64,000 nucleotides of DNA from Perognathus longimembris pacificus (Eukaryota; Chordata; Mammalia; Rodentia; Heteromyidae): contig NC_063166.1 in assembly GCF_023159225.1 (NCBI RefSeq), forward strand, positions 72,356,575 through 72,420,574, read 5' to 3'. Numbering within the stretch: position 1 is the first letter of the stretch; each line of letters starts with the position of its first letter. The notes under the pieces are model-generated. The model did not search any database. It worked only from the letters and a program-made list of their open reading frames with translations, and was not told the DNA's origin. This document shows positions 32,790 through 43,410 of this stretch, piece after piece. The position numbers were made by a program, and so were the translations under genes.

Positions 32790-32940
32790 AATTAATACCT
32801 GGATTCTGAGAGTTAGTCACTTCACACTTCCACGACTCACTTTTCTCATCTGTTAAATGGAATAACAGTAGTCATCACTGAGTTCTCTCATATCATTCCA
32901 TTAGTAGGTAGTAAGTATGCAGTAAATACTTGTATTCTTG
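32790..32940 (+). mobile_element. MIR SINE
   Basis: GTTAGTCACTTCACACTTCC, TCATCTGTTAAATGGAATAAC and GTAGGTAGTAAGTATGCAGT-AAATACTTGT match the MIR core and 3' end in sense orientation. Confidence 0.88.
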
Positions 32941-33039
32941 TCCCTATAAATGACCCTTCATTCTGACAGATTTACTTTCCAGATTAACAGATTTTTCAGG
33001 GTAATGAATTTCCTCACCTTACATTCTTTCTCCATCACT

Positions 33040-33200
33040 GGTTCTGCAGCTCTTCCCTAGATCTCATCATCTTCTACCATACTCTGAGCCTTGGTTTCTT
33101 TATTTCTAAAGTTGGACAATAGCATCCATCTCATAGGTTTCTTGGTGCAGACTCAGTGGGATAATTTGTAGAAAGAACACCTAGTGCTAGCATTCATTGA
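33040..33200 (+). mobile_element. MIR SINE
   Basis: TGAGCCTTGGTTTCTTTATTTC, AGTTGGACAATAGCATCC, ATCTCATAGGTTTCTTGG and AGAACACCTAGTGCTAGC. Second sense MIR within 250 bp. Confidence 0.8.
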
Positions 33201-33960
33201 CAAGCATGTTGTGAAAAGATGAGGCCCATCAAAGTCAGGATTGGGTCTCTAAAGTAAGCAGGTGAGGGCCAGCTCCTCTTCTGGGACCAGGACAAGCATT
33301 AGAACACAGTGAGCTTGCTGGGAACATGTAAGCATGGAATATTCCAGTCCTTTCTTGACTAGCTCTGAGAAACTATCCATGAGCCATAGTAAACTTTTCT
33401 GAGGTGCAAACAGGACCCCAAGGAAGGTTTTCTATGATCAAGTTCTCTCTTAAAGACTTAGCCTGACCTCCACAACCTCAGACCAGCAGGGTCTTGACAT
33501 CCCTGGGATGAAGAATGCAAATGCATTGCCTGGCTCAGCCTTTCACCTTCTGTCCTGAGCTGTGTCAGTGCTGAGCCCTGTGGCCCTGGGAAGAGTTTGG
33601 GGCTGGAACTCTCTCTGACCTCCATGTATTCTTCTTACTCGGTCAGTTGTGTACATCTGATTCTGGATGTCTCCATGTTTGTCCCACAGGGCCTGGCCAA
33701 GAACCTATGTCAGCCTAACTTGGTCTAGGCAGTGCCTCATTCTGCCAGGGTTGTAACTCTGACTCCTATTTCCTGTACTTTCTGTCCTCTAGGGGAGTGA
33801 CACAAAACCCAGTGTCACCCAGCTGTTACCTTCTCACTCTGCAGTCCCTGTAAACTTGCCTTAGGGTTGGTTCAGGAATACATCTATTCAGTGTTCTGCT
33901 TCAATACAGATTGGAATTTGATGCATAGAATTCCTGATGGGGTGTGCTTGAGAGAATTTA
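33201..33960. other. unique non-coding sequence
   Basis: No transposon or coding signal recognised. Somewhat GC-richer near 33480-33620. Confidence 0.5.
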
Positions 33961-33964
33961 GCTT

Positions 33965-34100
33965 CTCTACAGTTTCACTGTGTCTAATTCTAAAGTGGAA
34001 ACAATGACAGCCTTACCTCCATAAGGAAGATGCTATAATTAAAGGTAAAAAATGTGGGTGGGACCCTTAACTCAGTACCTGGCCCAGTGTGGCTGTCTAA
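33965..34100 (+). mobile_element. MIR SINE, diverged
   Basis: CAGTTTCACTGTGTCTAATTC, AAAGTGGAAACAATGACAGCC-TTACCTCCATAAGG and CTCAGTACCTGGCCCAGTGTG parallel the sense MIR core and 3' end. Confidence 0.65.
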
Positions 34101-35117
34101 AAGTTGCATCTGAGTTTAGCCCTTTTTGCTGTCATTCTACTTCGGATGTCAGTCCCCTCCTGTAGATGTGGAGTTCACCGTAAATGGCCCTGGGGGGCAG
34201 GAAAGCCACTGTATAGAGAAAGGGTGTTCATACCTCCCCCACATTCACAGAATCTCATCTGGCCATTCCACCAGCTTCCAGAACCCCCACAAGCCTTTGA
34301 AGTCCCAGGGAGCCTGCAATCCACAGGGCACAGACTGTGACTGAGAACACACCTGCTCCTGGCACTTTGACCTGCGCTTCGCATCTGAGTGAGCCTGCTG
34401 GGAAGGCTGGGGAGTGAAGAGAGCTTCATGCACAGATGGAGCTGCGATAGAAAGCAGGGAGACTTCACAGCCAGGAGCAGTGTGGAGTGGGAGGCTCAGA
34501 ATCAAGCAGCAGGTGAGCCAGGCATGAAGAACACTAATGTGACTGAGCCGACTTGAGTCTGGAGAAATAGACACTAGGAGGTGACTAGGCATGCAGCAGA
34601 TAGGAAGGGAGATGACAGGAGGGCACAGAGAGGTATGGGGGGGTGTCTATGCAGGATAAGAGGGGAGAAAGTATAGACAATAGGGTCCTCAGACCATGCT
34701 GCTGTTTTGACCCCTAACAGAAGAACAGGAGGGATGGGTTGGGTTGGTAGAGCTTCAGATTGACCCTCAGCTCCGCCAGAGTTCAAGGCAGGCCAATGGG
34801 GAGTTCAGCATCAAGGTATCGCATAGAGGTACCCTGGGTAGGGCAGGAAGGGCCCTGTTTTGGTATCCCTGCTGTGCTGTCTGTCATGGATGGGAGCAGT
34901 CAGGGGAAGCATGGTCCAGCATCGATGATGAGGTGGGTTCAAGGTGGAGCATCTGGGGACTGCCAAGCATCCATGCTCCCTGCACCCACAAACTTCAAAG
35001 GCAGATCTGCCGGGGACAGCTCTGTGGCTGCCATTCAATGAAAATAGCTTCTTTCTAAAAGCCTCATTTAGGAAAGTATCTGCCACAAAGTTGATGGTCT
35101 CATTTTCTTCTTTTCCA

Positions 35118-35119
<2 letters not shown>
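34101..35119. other. unique, GC-richer sequence with overlapping frames
   Basis: Overlapping open frames of 72-134 codons occur on both strands. None resembles a known protein, and antisense pairing of this kind is expected of GC-richer DNA. No promoter or CpG-island structure. Confidence 0.45.
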
Positions 35120-35156
<37 letters not shown>

Positions 35157-35160
35157 ACAC
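35120..35160. repeat. (CA)n microsatellite
   Basis: About 35 bp of CA followed by CCACAC. No SINE directly upstream. Confidence 0.97.
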
Positions 35161-35684
35161 TTACTCCCTCGTGTGAGTTCCCAAGTGTACAGAAAAGCAT
35201 AAACAAGGCATACATAGATCAATATACATGCAGTGAATCATTTCATAGGTCCTGAACCACATTCTAGTCTATAGCTACCCATGGACAAGTAGAGGAAAAT
35301 ATTCTTTCTCCTTGAATTTATTTATTTATTTTTCAACTGAATAACTCCAGTCTCTTTTGAGTCTATCATTTTATGAGTTTATGGATTACTCTCACAACTA
35401 GAGACAGATGGTTATGGATGATTAGTCCAGCAACACAGAAAGAACACAAAGGCACGTGTAATCACATGACACCAATCCCTCTGGATGCTTCTGGAAAGGC
35501 TGGTGAACAGGCAACCTGGTTCTTGCTCTTCTAGCCCAGTATTTAAGTAGGGATACAGAGGGAAAGAATGAAGGAAGTCAATAATAATAGGTACTTGTAG
35601 AGGCCAAACAAGATTAAGTGTCAGGAGTGTTAACAGCGGGGGCTCCTGAGAGATTTTACATCCTCTTCATTTGTCCAGCACGAA
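35161..35684. other. unique non-coding sequence
   Basis: No element recognised. A short (ATTT)n occurs at 35318-35332. Confidence 0.5.
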
Positions 35685-35790
35685 GGGTCACTCACTCATT
35701 TGATCCACACAAGTGTGTGGATCATTTTCTATGTACCAGGCCTGGTGCTATCTGTTAGGTTAAGTGAGTTCTCAGTCAAGGCCATGGTCA
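35685..35790 (-). mobile_element. L2 LINE 3'-end fragment
   Basis: TCACTCATTTGATCCACAC and ATTTTCTATGTACCAGGCCT-GGTGCTATCTG resemble the reverse-complement L2 end (ATTTATTGAGCACCTACTATGTGCCAGGCAC). Confidence 0.55.
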
Positions 35791-36240
35791 AAGGCCTCCT
35801 TTCTTTGTTGGACATTTTCCCAGACCCATTCTGCTCTTTGTTAAAAGTGTTTGTCACACTCAGTTGGTGTATCTCCTGTTTAGCTAACGGGTTCCACAGC
35901 CCTTGCCCTCTGTCTTTTATTTTCTTCTGTGAACACAGCAGTGTGAATGGTGAAATAAATCTTTGGCAGAGATTCAGAGGTCATTGCTTTTGCCAGTTTA
36001 ACGAAGTACTAGCTCTAACAATTTGGGCTGAACCTAACAGCCTCCGGGTCCTAAGTTTACCTGTTTGTAAGGCAGGAAAGGAATGGTGGTCAAGGCCTCT
36101 TGCTATTTTCAGGGGACTAAATGGATATATTATCTTTCCTGTGAAATTCAAACATGTTTTATGTTTCATTTATGTTCTAATAAAAATTAATACTAGATTT
36201 AAAGCCAAAACAATGTCAGTCCATTGTTAAACAAAATTTA
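35791..36240. other. unique sequence inside the window's longest open frame (35700-36230)
   Basis: The 176-codon frame starts in the L2 fragment. It has hydrophobic and Cys-rich stretches but no domain, Kozak context or exon boundary that I can support. I treat it as a chance frame. Confidence 0.55.
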
Positions 36241-36244
36241 TATG

Positions 36245-36300
36245 TGATTTCCCACCTCTACCACTTTTTAGCTATATGATCTTGGCCTCTCCCTCCACTA
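36245..36300 (+). mobile_element. MIR SINE core fragment
   Basis: CCACCTCTACCACTTTTTAG-CTATATGATCTTGGCCTC resembles the MIR phrase CTGCCACTTACTAGCTGTGTGACCTTGG. Short. Confidence 0.55.
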
Positions 36301-39300
36301 CTTACAATCCTCCTTTTTCCCCTAGGCTCGGAGGAACAAATTCAGAGATCAGTACTTGCTAAGCTCTGTCACTGAGTTACATATCACCAGCTCCCTATTT
36401 CTTCTGGGCTTTGGCTTGATCATTTAGAAGTAAGTTCCTGAACATAACCTTTTCTCTGTTTTATCTCCTAGGAAGGATTATGGCCAATTCTGTGAACCTG
36501 AGAAGCAGGTCTAGTGAGAGCCAGATCAGCTGTTTCTGAGTTCTGACAGAATGGGATTGCCAGCTTGGGCATCTCTCTCTTGCTTTTTCACACTGAGACC
36601 CTGAGGTGGCAGGACAATAGGGTGACTTTTGTTAAATAGCTGCAACTTGGCAGTTGTGTTGGAGGTCATGGTGTTCCGTCAGAGGCGGAGGTAATGTATT
36701 TATTTATCATTGCTTATGGACCACGTTCCTCTTCCTTCAGTTTGTTCTGCTCAAGGCCTTTGGGGGCCAACAGAGATCAACAGTGTTTCTACAGTGATGA
36801 AGCAGCTCGTCAAAACCTGAATTAGATGTTAAATCTTTTTGAAGTGGGGAGGAGGTGAAGGGAGGGGAAGAATCATATTGTGCTAAGAATTTATCCTGTG
36901 TTGTTTCCTGTGAGATAATGTCCTGGGAAAGATTTGTTACTGGACAAGTTGAAAAGTGCTGCTTCAGGCTGATAGGTGTTGCCAATTCATTTTGATGAAT
37001 TCTGCCAGTTGGAAAAGTATTGTTTCCTCCTTTTGTGCCCTGGAATTGTTTGGAAATGGACAATGAAATTAAGATCTGGGATGGCATATAGTGGCCCACC
37101 AGAAATCAAAGGTGCTTTGAGAAAGATTTGGCACTACAGACAAAAGTCAGAGAAAATATCAGGCGCCCAAAATGATCTACTGTCAGCCCTTGTTTTCAGT
37201 GATCACTTTTCCTTGTTATTTCCTATTCCTCACTTATCTCTCCCTCTGACTCCATCCCTATCTCCTTCTCCATTCCCAGACATTACTAATCACACAACCT
37301 TACCAGGCAAGGAAGGGACACAGCAAACTAGAATGGATATATGAAATGACCAGTCCAAGTACAGATATGACCATGTGCTTTGTTTTCAGAAAAAAAAATG
37401 CTATTCATGCTCTGAAATGCAGCAAGAAATCAAGGAACCTCTCTGATCATCAATCACCATGCACTTAAGGGATGTCAGTGAATTTAGAGTTGAAGGTTTG
37501 TATTTGTACTGGTTCCTTATTTCAGTGTGAAGTAAGTTCACTATAGCAGTTAGTTTTACCGAACAGTGAGTTCTTGGCAGGTGTTCCCAGAGAGAATGAG
37601 GACAATGAGGCAACACTGAAATGGAAAATGGGACTAGATTAACACTTTTCATATTTCTTCATTTGTCAACATGGCCTTTTCTGATAACCATCCTAACCAC
37701 TGACTCTTCCAGCTGAGCCTCTGGCCAGGCCACTGCTCATTTTCAAAGCCTTTCTTGTACGCAGTGGTCCTCCCTCAACATCACCAGCCACATACATGTG
37801 GGAACCCATCCCTTCCTCAAGGGAGTCTATCCTTTGACCCGAACTGCCCATTCCTGGGTCTGGAATACATCTGTAGCTTTATTCTGTTAATTCTACAGAT
37901 CCCTGTCTTTCAGCCTCTGCAGTGGGGGTCATCCCCTTTCACGTTGCACTCAGACCCTGCCCAACTCAATTCATCCTAATTGATGGCACATGTCCCATAA
38001 TTCCAAACATTATGATCATTTCAGAACCAGTCACTCCACTGTGGATTTTATTATATTCCTTTTGTTCCTCACTTTTAGCCAAATCCCTGCTGCTTTTTTT
38101 GCCCTAGCTTTTACTTACAAACACTACCAGATCTTTGTATCTTGAAAGGGAGATATCTTGTATACTTCATGCCAACCTTGAAACACAACTACAGTGACCC
38201 TGTAGAAAACTGGAAAGCTAGAACTGGTCTCCATAGAAATCTCTACTGGACAGCCTTGTTCTTTGCTTGAACCTTGCCCTCTCCAGATCCCGTTTCTTGG
38301 CAGCTCAGTGCTCTTGTAGCCTATGCCCAGTATCCTTGTGGCTCTAGACCCACAACTTCAGGAGTTTGCATCCATGCTATCTAGGAAGCACCCTTCAGAT
38401 TTCCCCTGTTGAATCTACACACAAGAGGTGCTAGCCTGGGGACCCACCCTGGCTTTTGGTTACTCCACAGAACATCCCTGCTATCTGGTCCTATAGTATG
38501 GTGGGGGCAGTTGAACATTTTGTCCCCAGGTCTGTGACACTTCTGTAGACATCGTCCATCAGGTGGATCTAGTCTTAGAACACTAGGCCAGCTACCTCTA
38601 CATCCAGGGTTTCTTTCCTTTGTGAAACCCATGGATTCCCCAAAGCATCTGTGGAACAAGCTCTGGATTTGTTCATAACATTGGTGCAAGAGTCAAGCAC
38701 GTTTCTTTTCTCTGTGGCCCTTAGTCTCTTCCCTCACTCACAGAAAGTGAAAAGTTCTCAAGATACCATTGCATTTTCCTAGGATATGTTATCCTGGCAT
38801 TATTTGGGATTATTTCTCCCAGAAAAGGTGTGGCAGGATGGGAGAAAGGCTGCAGGAACAGCCTCCCACTTCCATTAGTTATGATAGGGTAAATGGTGAT
38901 TTGGGTACATTCAGCCCTCCTTAGCAACACTTCTCCTAACCTTGTTTCTTTGCCCGCTCTGTTCAGCAAAAGCTCTAGGGCCAAGTTGCCAGGTATCCTT
39001 TCATTCCCCAACTCACCCCAGTTCTTAGAAAGATGTCTTCTTTTTCAGCTGCAAAGATTCACTGAACAAAGTGGCTATCAGACAGTGACTGAGAACACAT
39101 ATCTCCAGAAGCCACTGTTGGGCCTCCGCAGGGGGAGAATAGACAGAGATCTTCTTCTACACATATCTCCAGGACTCAAGGAGTTGAGCATGGATGTGAA
39201 CCCAGAGCTCAGTGGTGTGTGAATGTCACACCTAAGCATGCTGGCCAGATGGGCTTGGGAAGGTGGATGCTGCCTTGAGGTTCACTGAACATCTCTAACA

Positions 39301-39360
39301 CAATCAGGAATTCTTCACTTACCCTGTCCTCCTGAGCAGAGCCTTTTCCATGAGAGCTGT
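36301..39360. other. 3-kb unique non-coding stretch
   Basis: No transposon recognised. Frames of 96-122 codons occur on both strands (for example 36976-37344, 38381-38689, 38893-39222), often overlapping in antisense, with no family. This is the longest stretch without recognisable repeats. Confidence 0.45.
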
Positions 39361-39363
39361 GGG

Positions 39364-39395
<32 letters not shown>

Positions 39396-39416
39396 AGAGA
39401 CGGGGGAGGGGAAAGG
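39361..39416. repeat. (GA)n polypurine tract
   Basis: GAGAGAGA, then GGGAGAGGGAGAGAG, then ACGGGGGAGGGGAAAGG. Produces a Leu/Ser-repeat frame on the minus strand, an artefact. Confidence 0.92.
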
Positions 39417-39511
39417 AAACACCAGATTATCTGTAAGATAGTACACAGGTATTCCAGAAGCATTATACTTATGCACTCCTAATACATGTCCAGTAAACAA
39501 ATGTTTGTGGA

Positions 39512-39600
39512 CATGCATTGTGGTTGAAAGGGCATGGACTTGAGAGTCAGGCTGATCTGTTTCTGATCTTGACTTTGTCACTTACCACAGGAAGTCACAA
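39512..39600 (+). mobile_element. MIR SINE 5' half
   Basis: GTGGTTGAAAGGGCATGGACTT, GAGAGTCAGGCTGATCTG and CTTGACTTTGTCACTTACC match the tRNA-like head and first core of MIR. Confidence 0.85.
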
Positions 39601-39955
39601 CTGGCAGTGTGGCCATGGGCTGGCACAGTGGTTTATGCCACATGGCTGGACTGGAACATCACTGCCCACTGAACTTCACACAAACAGGATCTTAAGATTT
39701 TGTGGTATAGGCTGGCGATAATATTGGCTGTCAGCAGAGCTTAAATCCAGGCACCTAGGAACCCACTTATATGCTTGTTCAAATAATATCTGGGTCAGAA
39801 TGAGTCCCCATTTCCTTCTTGAAATGTTAAAATTCAACAGGAAAGTGACCTATTCAAAGATGCTCTATTTTATGAAGATGTATGCAGTGGGCTGAGTAAA
39901 AAAAAAAATACTTTACAAACCAAGGGGAAACACTAAATCAAAGATTAGCGGGAGA

Positions 39956-40158
39956 GGGGCTGGGGATATGGCCTAGTGGCAAGAGTGCTTGCCTCGTATA
40001 CATGAGGCCCTGGGTTCGATTCCCCAGCACCACATAACAGAAAACAGCCAGAAGTGGCGCTGTGGCTCAAGTGGCAGAGTGCTAGCCTTGAGCAAAAGGA
40101 AGCCAGGGACAGTGCTCAGGCCCTGAGTCCAAGGCCCAGGACTGGCAAAAAAAAAAAA
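39956..40158 (+). mobile_element. IDL-Geo dimeric SINE, full length, near consensus
   Basis: Cleanest copy: GGGGCTGGGGATATGGCCTA, B box GGGTTCGATTCC, then the Geo arm and poly-A. A 15-bp duplication AAGATTAGCGGGAGA lies at 39941-39955 and 40159-40173. A 3-bp deletion (CACATAACAG) is in the linker. Confidence 0.97.
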
Positions 40159-40351
40159 AAGATTAGCGGGAGAAATAGACTTGCTATCGCAGTATCATTT
40201 GGTGTGGGAAAGTAATATATTCAATATTTTTATTTTCTAGATTTGGCTACAAACTCCTGTCAGTTTTTGATCTATGACTGAGATTCATGGCAGGGCAGAT
40301 TTGAACTGACCCTCCTTGAGGTATCATGCTATAACAAGGAGACCATAAATG

Positions 40352-40596
40352 ATAATTACTGAGCCTGATGCCCTTAGCTCATACCTTTAATCCTAAATCC
40401 TCAGGAGGCTTAGATCTGAGGATCACGGTTTTAAGCCAATGGGCAGAAAAGTCCATAAGACTCTTATCTCCAGTTAACCATCAGAAAACTCCACGTGGTG
40501 TTATGGCTCAAAGTGGCAGAGCACTAGCCTTGAGCAAAAGAGCTCAGGGACAGCATCCAGGTCCTGAGTTCAATCTAGACAACTGACCAAAAAAAA
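40352..40596 (+). mobile_element. composite SINE: B1-like head with Geo-like right arm
   Basis: The B1-like arm reads CTGATGCCCTTAGCTCATACC, TCCTCAGGAGGCTTAGATCTG. AGACTCTTATCTCCAGTTAAC forms the spacer. The right arm reads TATGGCTCAAAGTGGCAGAGC, ACTAGCCTTGAGCAAAAGAGC, CAGGTCCTGAGTTCAATC, almost the same as the Geo arm of IDL-Geo. Confidence 0.9.
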
Positions 40597-40617
40597 ATAT
40601 ATATATATATATATAAA
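40597..40617. repeat. (AT)n at a SINE tail
   Basis: The A-run of the preceding SINE continues into about ten AT repeats and AAAAG. Confidence 0.93.
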
Positions 40618-41424
40618 AGATGATGACTGGGTGTCTATTTTGTATAGCAGAGAAGGAGGGAGGGTCTTTAAACTTGAATGTTCTTGGTGGATTTATACAG
40701 CTGCTGAATTTGCTGATGGGGTGTCATGGAAGCCTACAGGTAGAACATATACTGTCACTGGTAGAAGGCAAAGAGGTGACTAGGTCTTTAGACATGGACT
40801 GTCTCTATGTTGCCAGTCATGTTTCCTGAGACACAGTCTCTGGGATGGAGATTTTTACCATCAAAATATATATCATAAATGCCCTTGGGATCCATGTTTG
40901 TGGACTGGAGGAGAGGGTAGTTAGCGTGGATAGAGGGAAAAGTACAGCTACGATATAGTCCCAGAGACAACCTTCATGAGCCTTGCTGGGTAATCTGGCA
41001 AGAGTATGAAATTTTGTCATTAAAAGAAAGTGGTACATGAGGGAAATGAGGGAGAATGTTAGGTAGAATGGATTTCCTAGACACAGGTAGTATGGTACAT
41101 ATTTGTGTATATAAACATACACACACACGCATATATATTTATATGAATTTAAATATGTTCACATAGAGCTTCATCACATGGTGGTGAGAAAGACAAAGGA
41201 TTAGATGGGAAGGATACTGGGTTAAAATTTGTTATTAAGCAAATTTGTCCAAACCAAACTAAACAAAGCAGTCAAGTAAAACGTATTCTGTTTTAGTATT
41301 CTTCTATCTCAAAGTGGTACATTCCAGACTAAGTGTATAATTATATTTAGAACAAAATTCCATCTGAGAGTAAATAATACATGCATTTTAACATACTTAC
41401 ATTAAAAAATCCTCCAAAAATGTT
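40618..41424. other. unique, AT-rich sequence
   Basis: No transposon recognised. A mixed AC/AT simple tract occurs at 41104-41140. Confidence 0.45.
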
Positions 41425-41490
41425 GTTGCATTGGAATATATATCCAAAGGATATGAAGCAAAATAAAAACAACACAACACATTGGAGACA
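41425..41490 (+). mobile_element. possible L1 ORF2 fragment
   Basis: GGAATATATATCCAAAGGAT-ATGAAGCAAAATAAA, then GGAGACATATTTGCATT, recall the L1 phrase GGGTATATATCCAAAGGATATGAAATC...GAGATATCTGCAC. Short and diverged. 41490-41926 may be further worn LINE. Confidence 0.45.
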
Positions 41491-41926
41491 TATTTGCATT
41501 AAGTATGGCAAGAAAAAGAATTACTGTCTATGCTATAAAAACAATTCATGCAAACAGAAAAGGGAAAAAAGTCCATAACTCCAAAACTTAAATGTGGGCA
41601 TAATTTCAAAAGGCCTAGATAGAACATCATGCTCACAATGTGGAAAACAAAAAAAAAAAGGCTAATAAATGTAGACAGGACTTAATCTCAGAGGTAATCA
41701 AAAAAATTTGAATACAAAATCAATGTGATAGAGTTTGTCAAATAAATTAGCAAAGTTTATCAAAACAACAATGTTCTGGGGAGATTCTGATGAGACCAGT
41801 ACTTTCATTCACCACGAATGCAGTTGGAAATTAACATAAATTTGGAAATAGCAACCTGGCAAAACATATCAAGGAACTGAAAAATGTTCTCATTCTCAGA
41901 ATAAAGCTTTGCTGTTGGAGACATTG

Positions 41927-42369
41927 TGTTAGTGTCCTAGAGCTGGCTTACCATGACAAGGAAACCCAAGGTGGACTTGAACCATAGATGTGCTTTGTCT
42001 CAATATTCTGAATGGTGGAAGTCTAATAGAAGGTAGCGATGAGGTGGAGTCCTGAAGGTTGTGCCCCATGCCCTTCCTTTAGCTTCCAATGGATAACCCC
42101 AATCCCTGATTCCTTGGCTTACATGTGCATTACCATGATTTCTGTCACAATCATCACATGATGTTCTTGTATTCATATGGATCTTTGTGTTCAAACTCAC
42201 CAGTTAAATAAGGACACCAGTCATATTGGATTAGGGCCCACAGTAGTAATTGCCTTGTGACATGATCATGTGTAAAGACCCCCTTTTTTTGCCAAATAAG
42301 GTCTTTTTCTCAGGTACTAGAAATAGGAATTGGGTGTCTTTTTTGAGAGGTACAGTTCAACTCTTAACA
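41927..42369 (-). mobile_element. MLT1 MaLR solo LTR, near full length
   Basis: On the minus strand it begins TGTTAAGAGTTGAACTG and ends CTAACA, keeping the TG...CA ends. In order from the plus strand: TAGTGTCCTAGAGCTGGC, AAGGACACCAGTCATATTGG, ATTAGGGCCCACAG, AAAGACCCCC and CAAATAAGGTC. These are the standard MLT1 signposts. About 443 bp. The flanking 5-mers (CATTG and GTCAT) do not match. Confidence 0.9.
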
Positions 42370-42564
42370 GTCATAATCCAAAGTTTAAAACTACAGCTAT
42401 AACTTTTCTTAGCATAAAAGAATCCATCATAGTGTGATTTATCATTGAAAAATACTAGAAGTAATATGAATATGCAATGGTGTGACATAGTTACATTAAT
42501 TATATTGCACTAAATGCAATAAGGTCATAAGAATAATGTTACACAGAAATTTTTAGAAATGATA

Positions 42565-42650
42565 TTGGCCTGAACATGGAGCTCAGTAATTGGGTGCTTA
42601 TCTAGCATGGATAAGGGCCTGGGTTTGATCCTGAGGACTACAAAAAATAT
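42565..42650 (+). mobile_element. ID element (tRNA-Ala-derived monomer)
   Basis: CCTGAACATGGAGCTCAGTA (A box), TGGGTGCTTATCTAGCATGG, AAGGGCCTGGGTTTGATCCTG (B box) and an A-tail. A lone ID unit without Geo arm. Confidence 0.88.
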
Positions 42651-42861
42651 GTAGTGTTTATGTGATGATTTAAATACCAAAATATGAAATTAGTCTTATA
42701 TTCTCAACACTATATCTATTTGATGAGAAAAAGATTTTATGGATAAAATAAATATGTTAAGTCATCCATACTGATTGTGAATATGCCAGAGGTATAGAAG
42801 GTGGTTCATTTTTATTTTTATTATTTTTCTAAGTTTCTAAATTGAGTTGTTTTTGTATGTG

Positions 42862-42942
42862 TGTAGTATAGGAGACTGAAGTCACAACCTGTGCTATAGA
42901 TACTAGCCATGTGCTTTACCAAGTGAGCTACACGCTAGTCCT
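42862..42942 (-). mobile_element. ID-like element (tRNA-derived monomer)
   Basis: The minus strand reads GGACTAGCGTGTAGCTCACTTGG-TAAAGCACATGGCTAGTATC, then a worn B box (AGGTTGTGACTTC). The A box is intact. Opposite orientation to the ID 200 bp upstream. Confidence 0.82.
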
Positions 42943-42989
42943 TTTTACGTACTTTGATTTTGCCTCAACTTCTTTGCCCCACCACACCT

Positions 42990-43110
42990 TATATTTCACT
43001 AATAGAAAAAAATTGATAATAACAAGTATGACAAGAAATGTACTCACTACTTTATGTATGTAATTGTAACCCCTCAGTACATCACCTGACAATAAAATTA
43101 AACTAAAAAT
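42990..43110 (+). mobile_element. L1 3' end
   Basis: TTGTAACCCCTCAGTACATC-ACCTGACAATAAAATTAAAC carries an AATAAA signal. It matches, in sense, the tiny minus-strand insert at 10284-10337 (CTGTAACC..TCTGTACATCA..TTGATAATAAAA). The upstream limit is unclear. Confidence 0.65.
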
Positions 43111-43319
43111 GTTCATTGTATAAAATAACAATTCTAGACATGAATCATGAGAACTCATCAGCACACAGCCATGAGATTTTCTTTTTCATAGGCTGGTCTT
43201 CATGGTGCAGAAAAGTTCATTAGAACCTCAGGACCTCCTGTGCCTTGGAGAGAAGTTCTATATTAATGATAAGAGCAGTGCCTTATACTGAGTTGTCTGA
43301 AAATTTTGCTTTAATACCA

Positions 43320-43410
43320 CTTGATGGCCTACTAAGTCACTTTCTTTCTCTGACTTCCATTTTATCCACATGTGAAATGAAAGTATAATGTAGTGTCAAT
43401 TCTGGAGAAG
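43320..43410 (+). mobile_element. MIR SINE core
   Basis: TGATGGCCTACTAAGTCAC, TCTGACTTCCATTTTATCC and ACATGTGAAATGAAAGTATA parallel GTGACCTTGGGCAAGTCAC...CTCAGTTTCCTCATCTGTAAAATG. Confidence 0.65.

Noticed and set aside
34104..35255. Cluster of overlapping frames on both strands, up to 134 codons
   Set aside because: One passes through a CA microsatellite (His-Thr repeat). The others overlap in antisense in GC-richer DNA. No homologue or splice structure recognised.
35700..36230. Longest open frame, 176 codons on the plus strand
   Set aside because: Starts within an L2 fragment, has no domain, signal or exon boundary, and its length is within chance for 64 kb in six frames.
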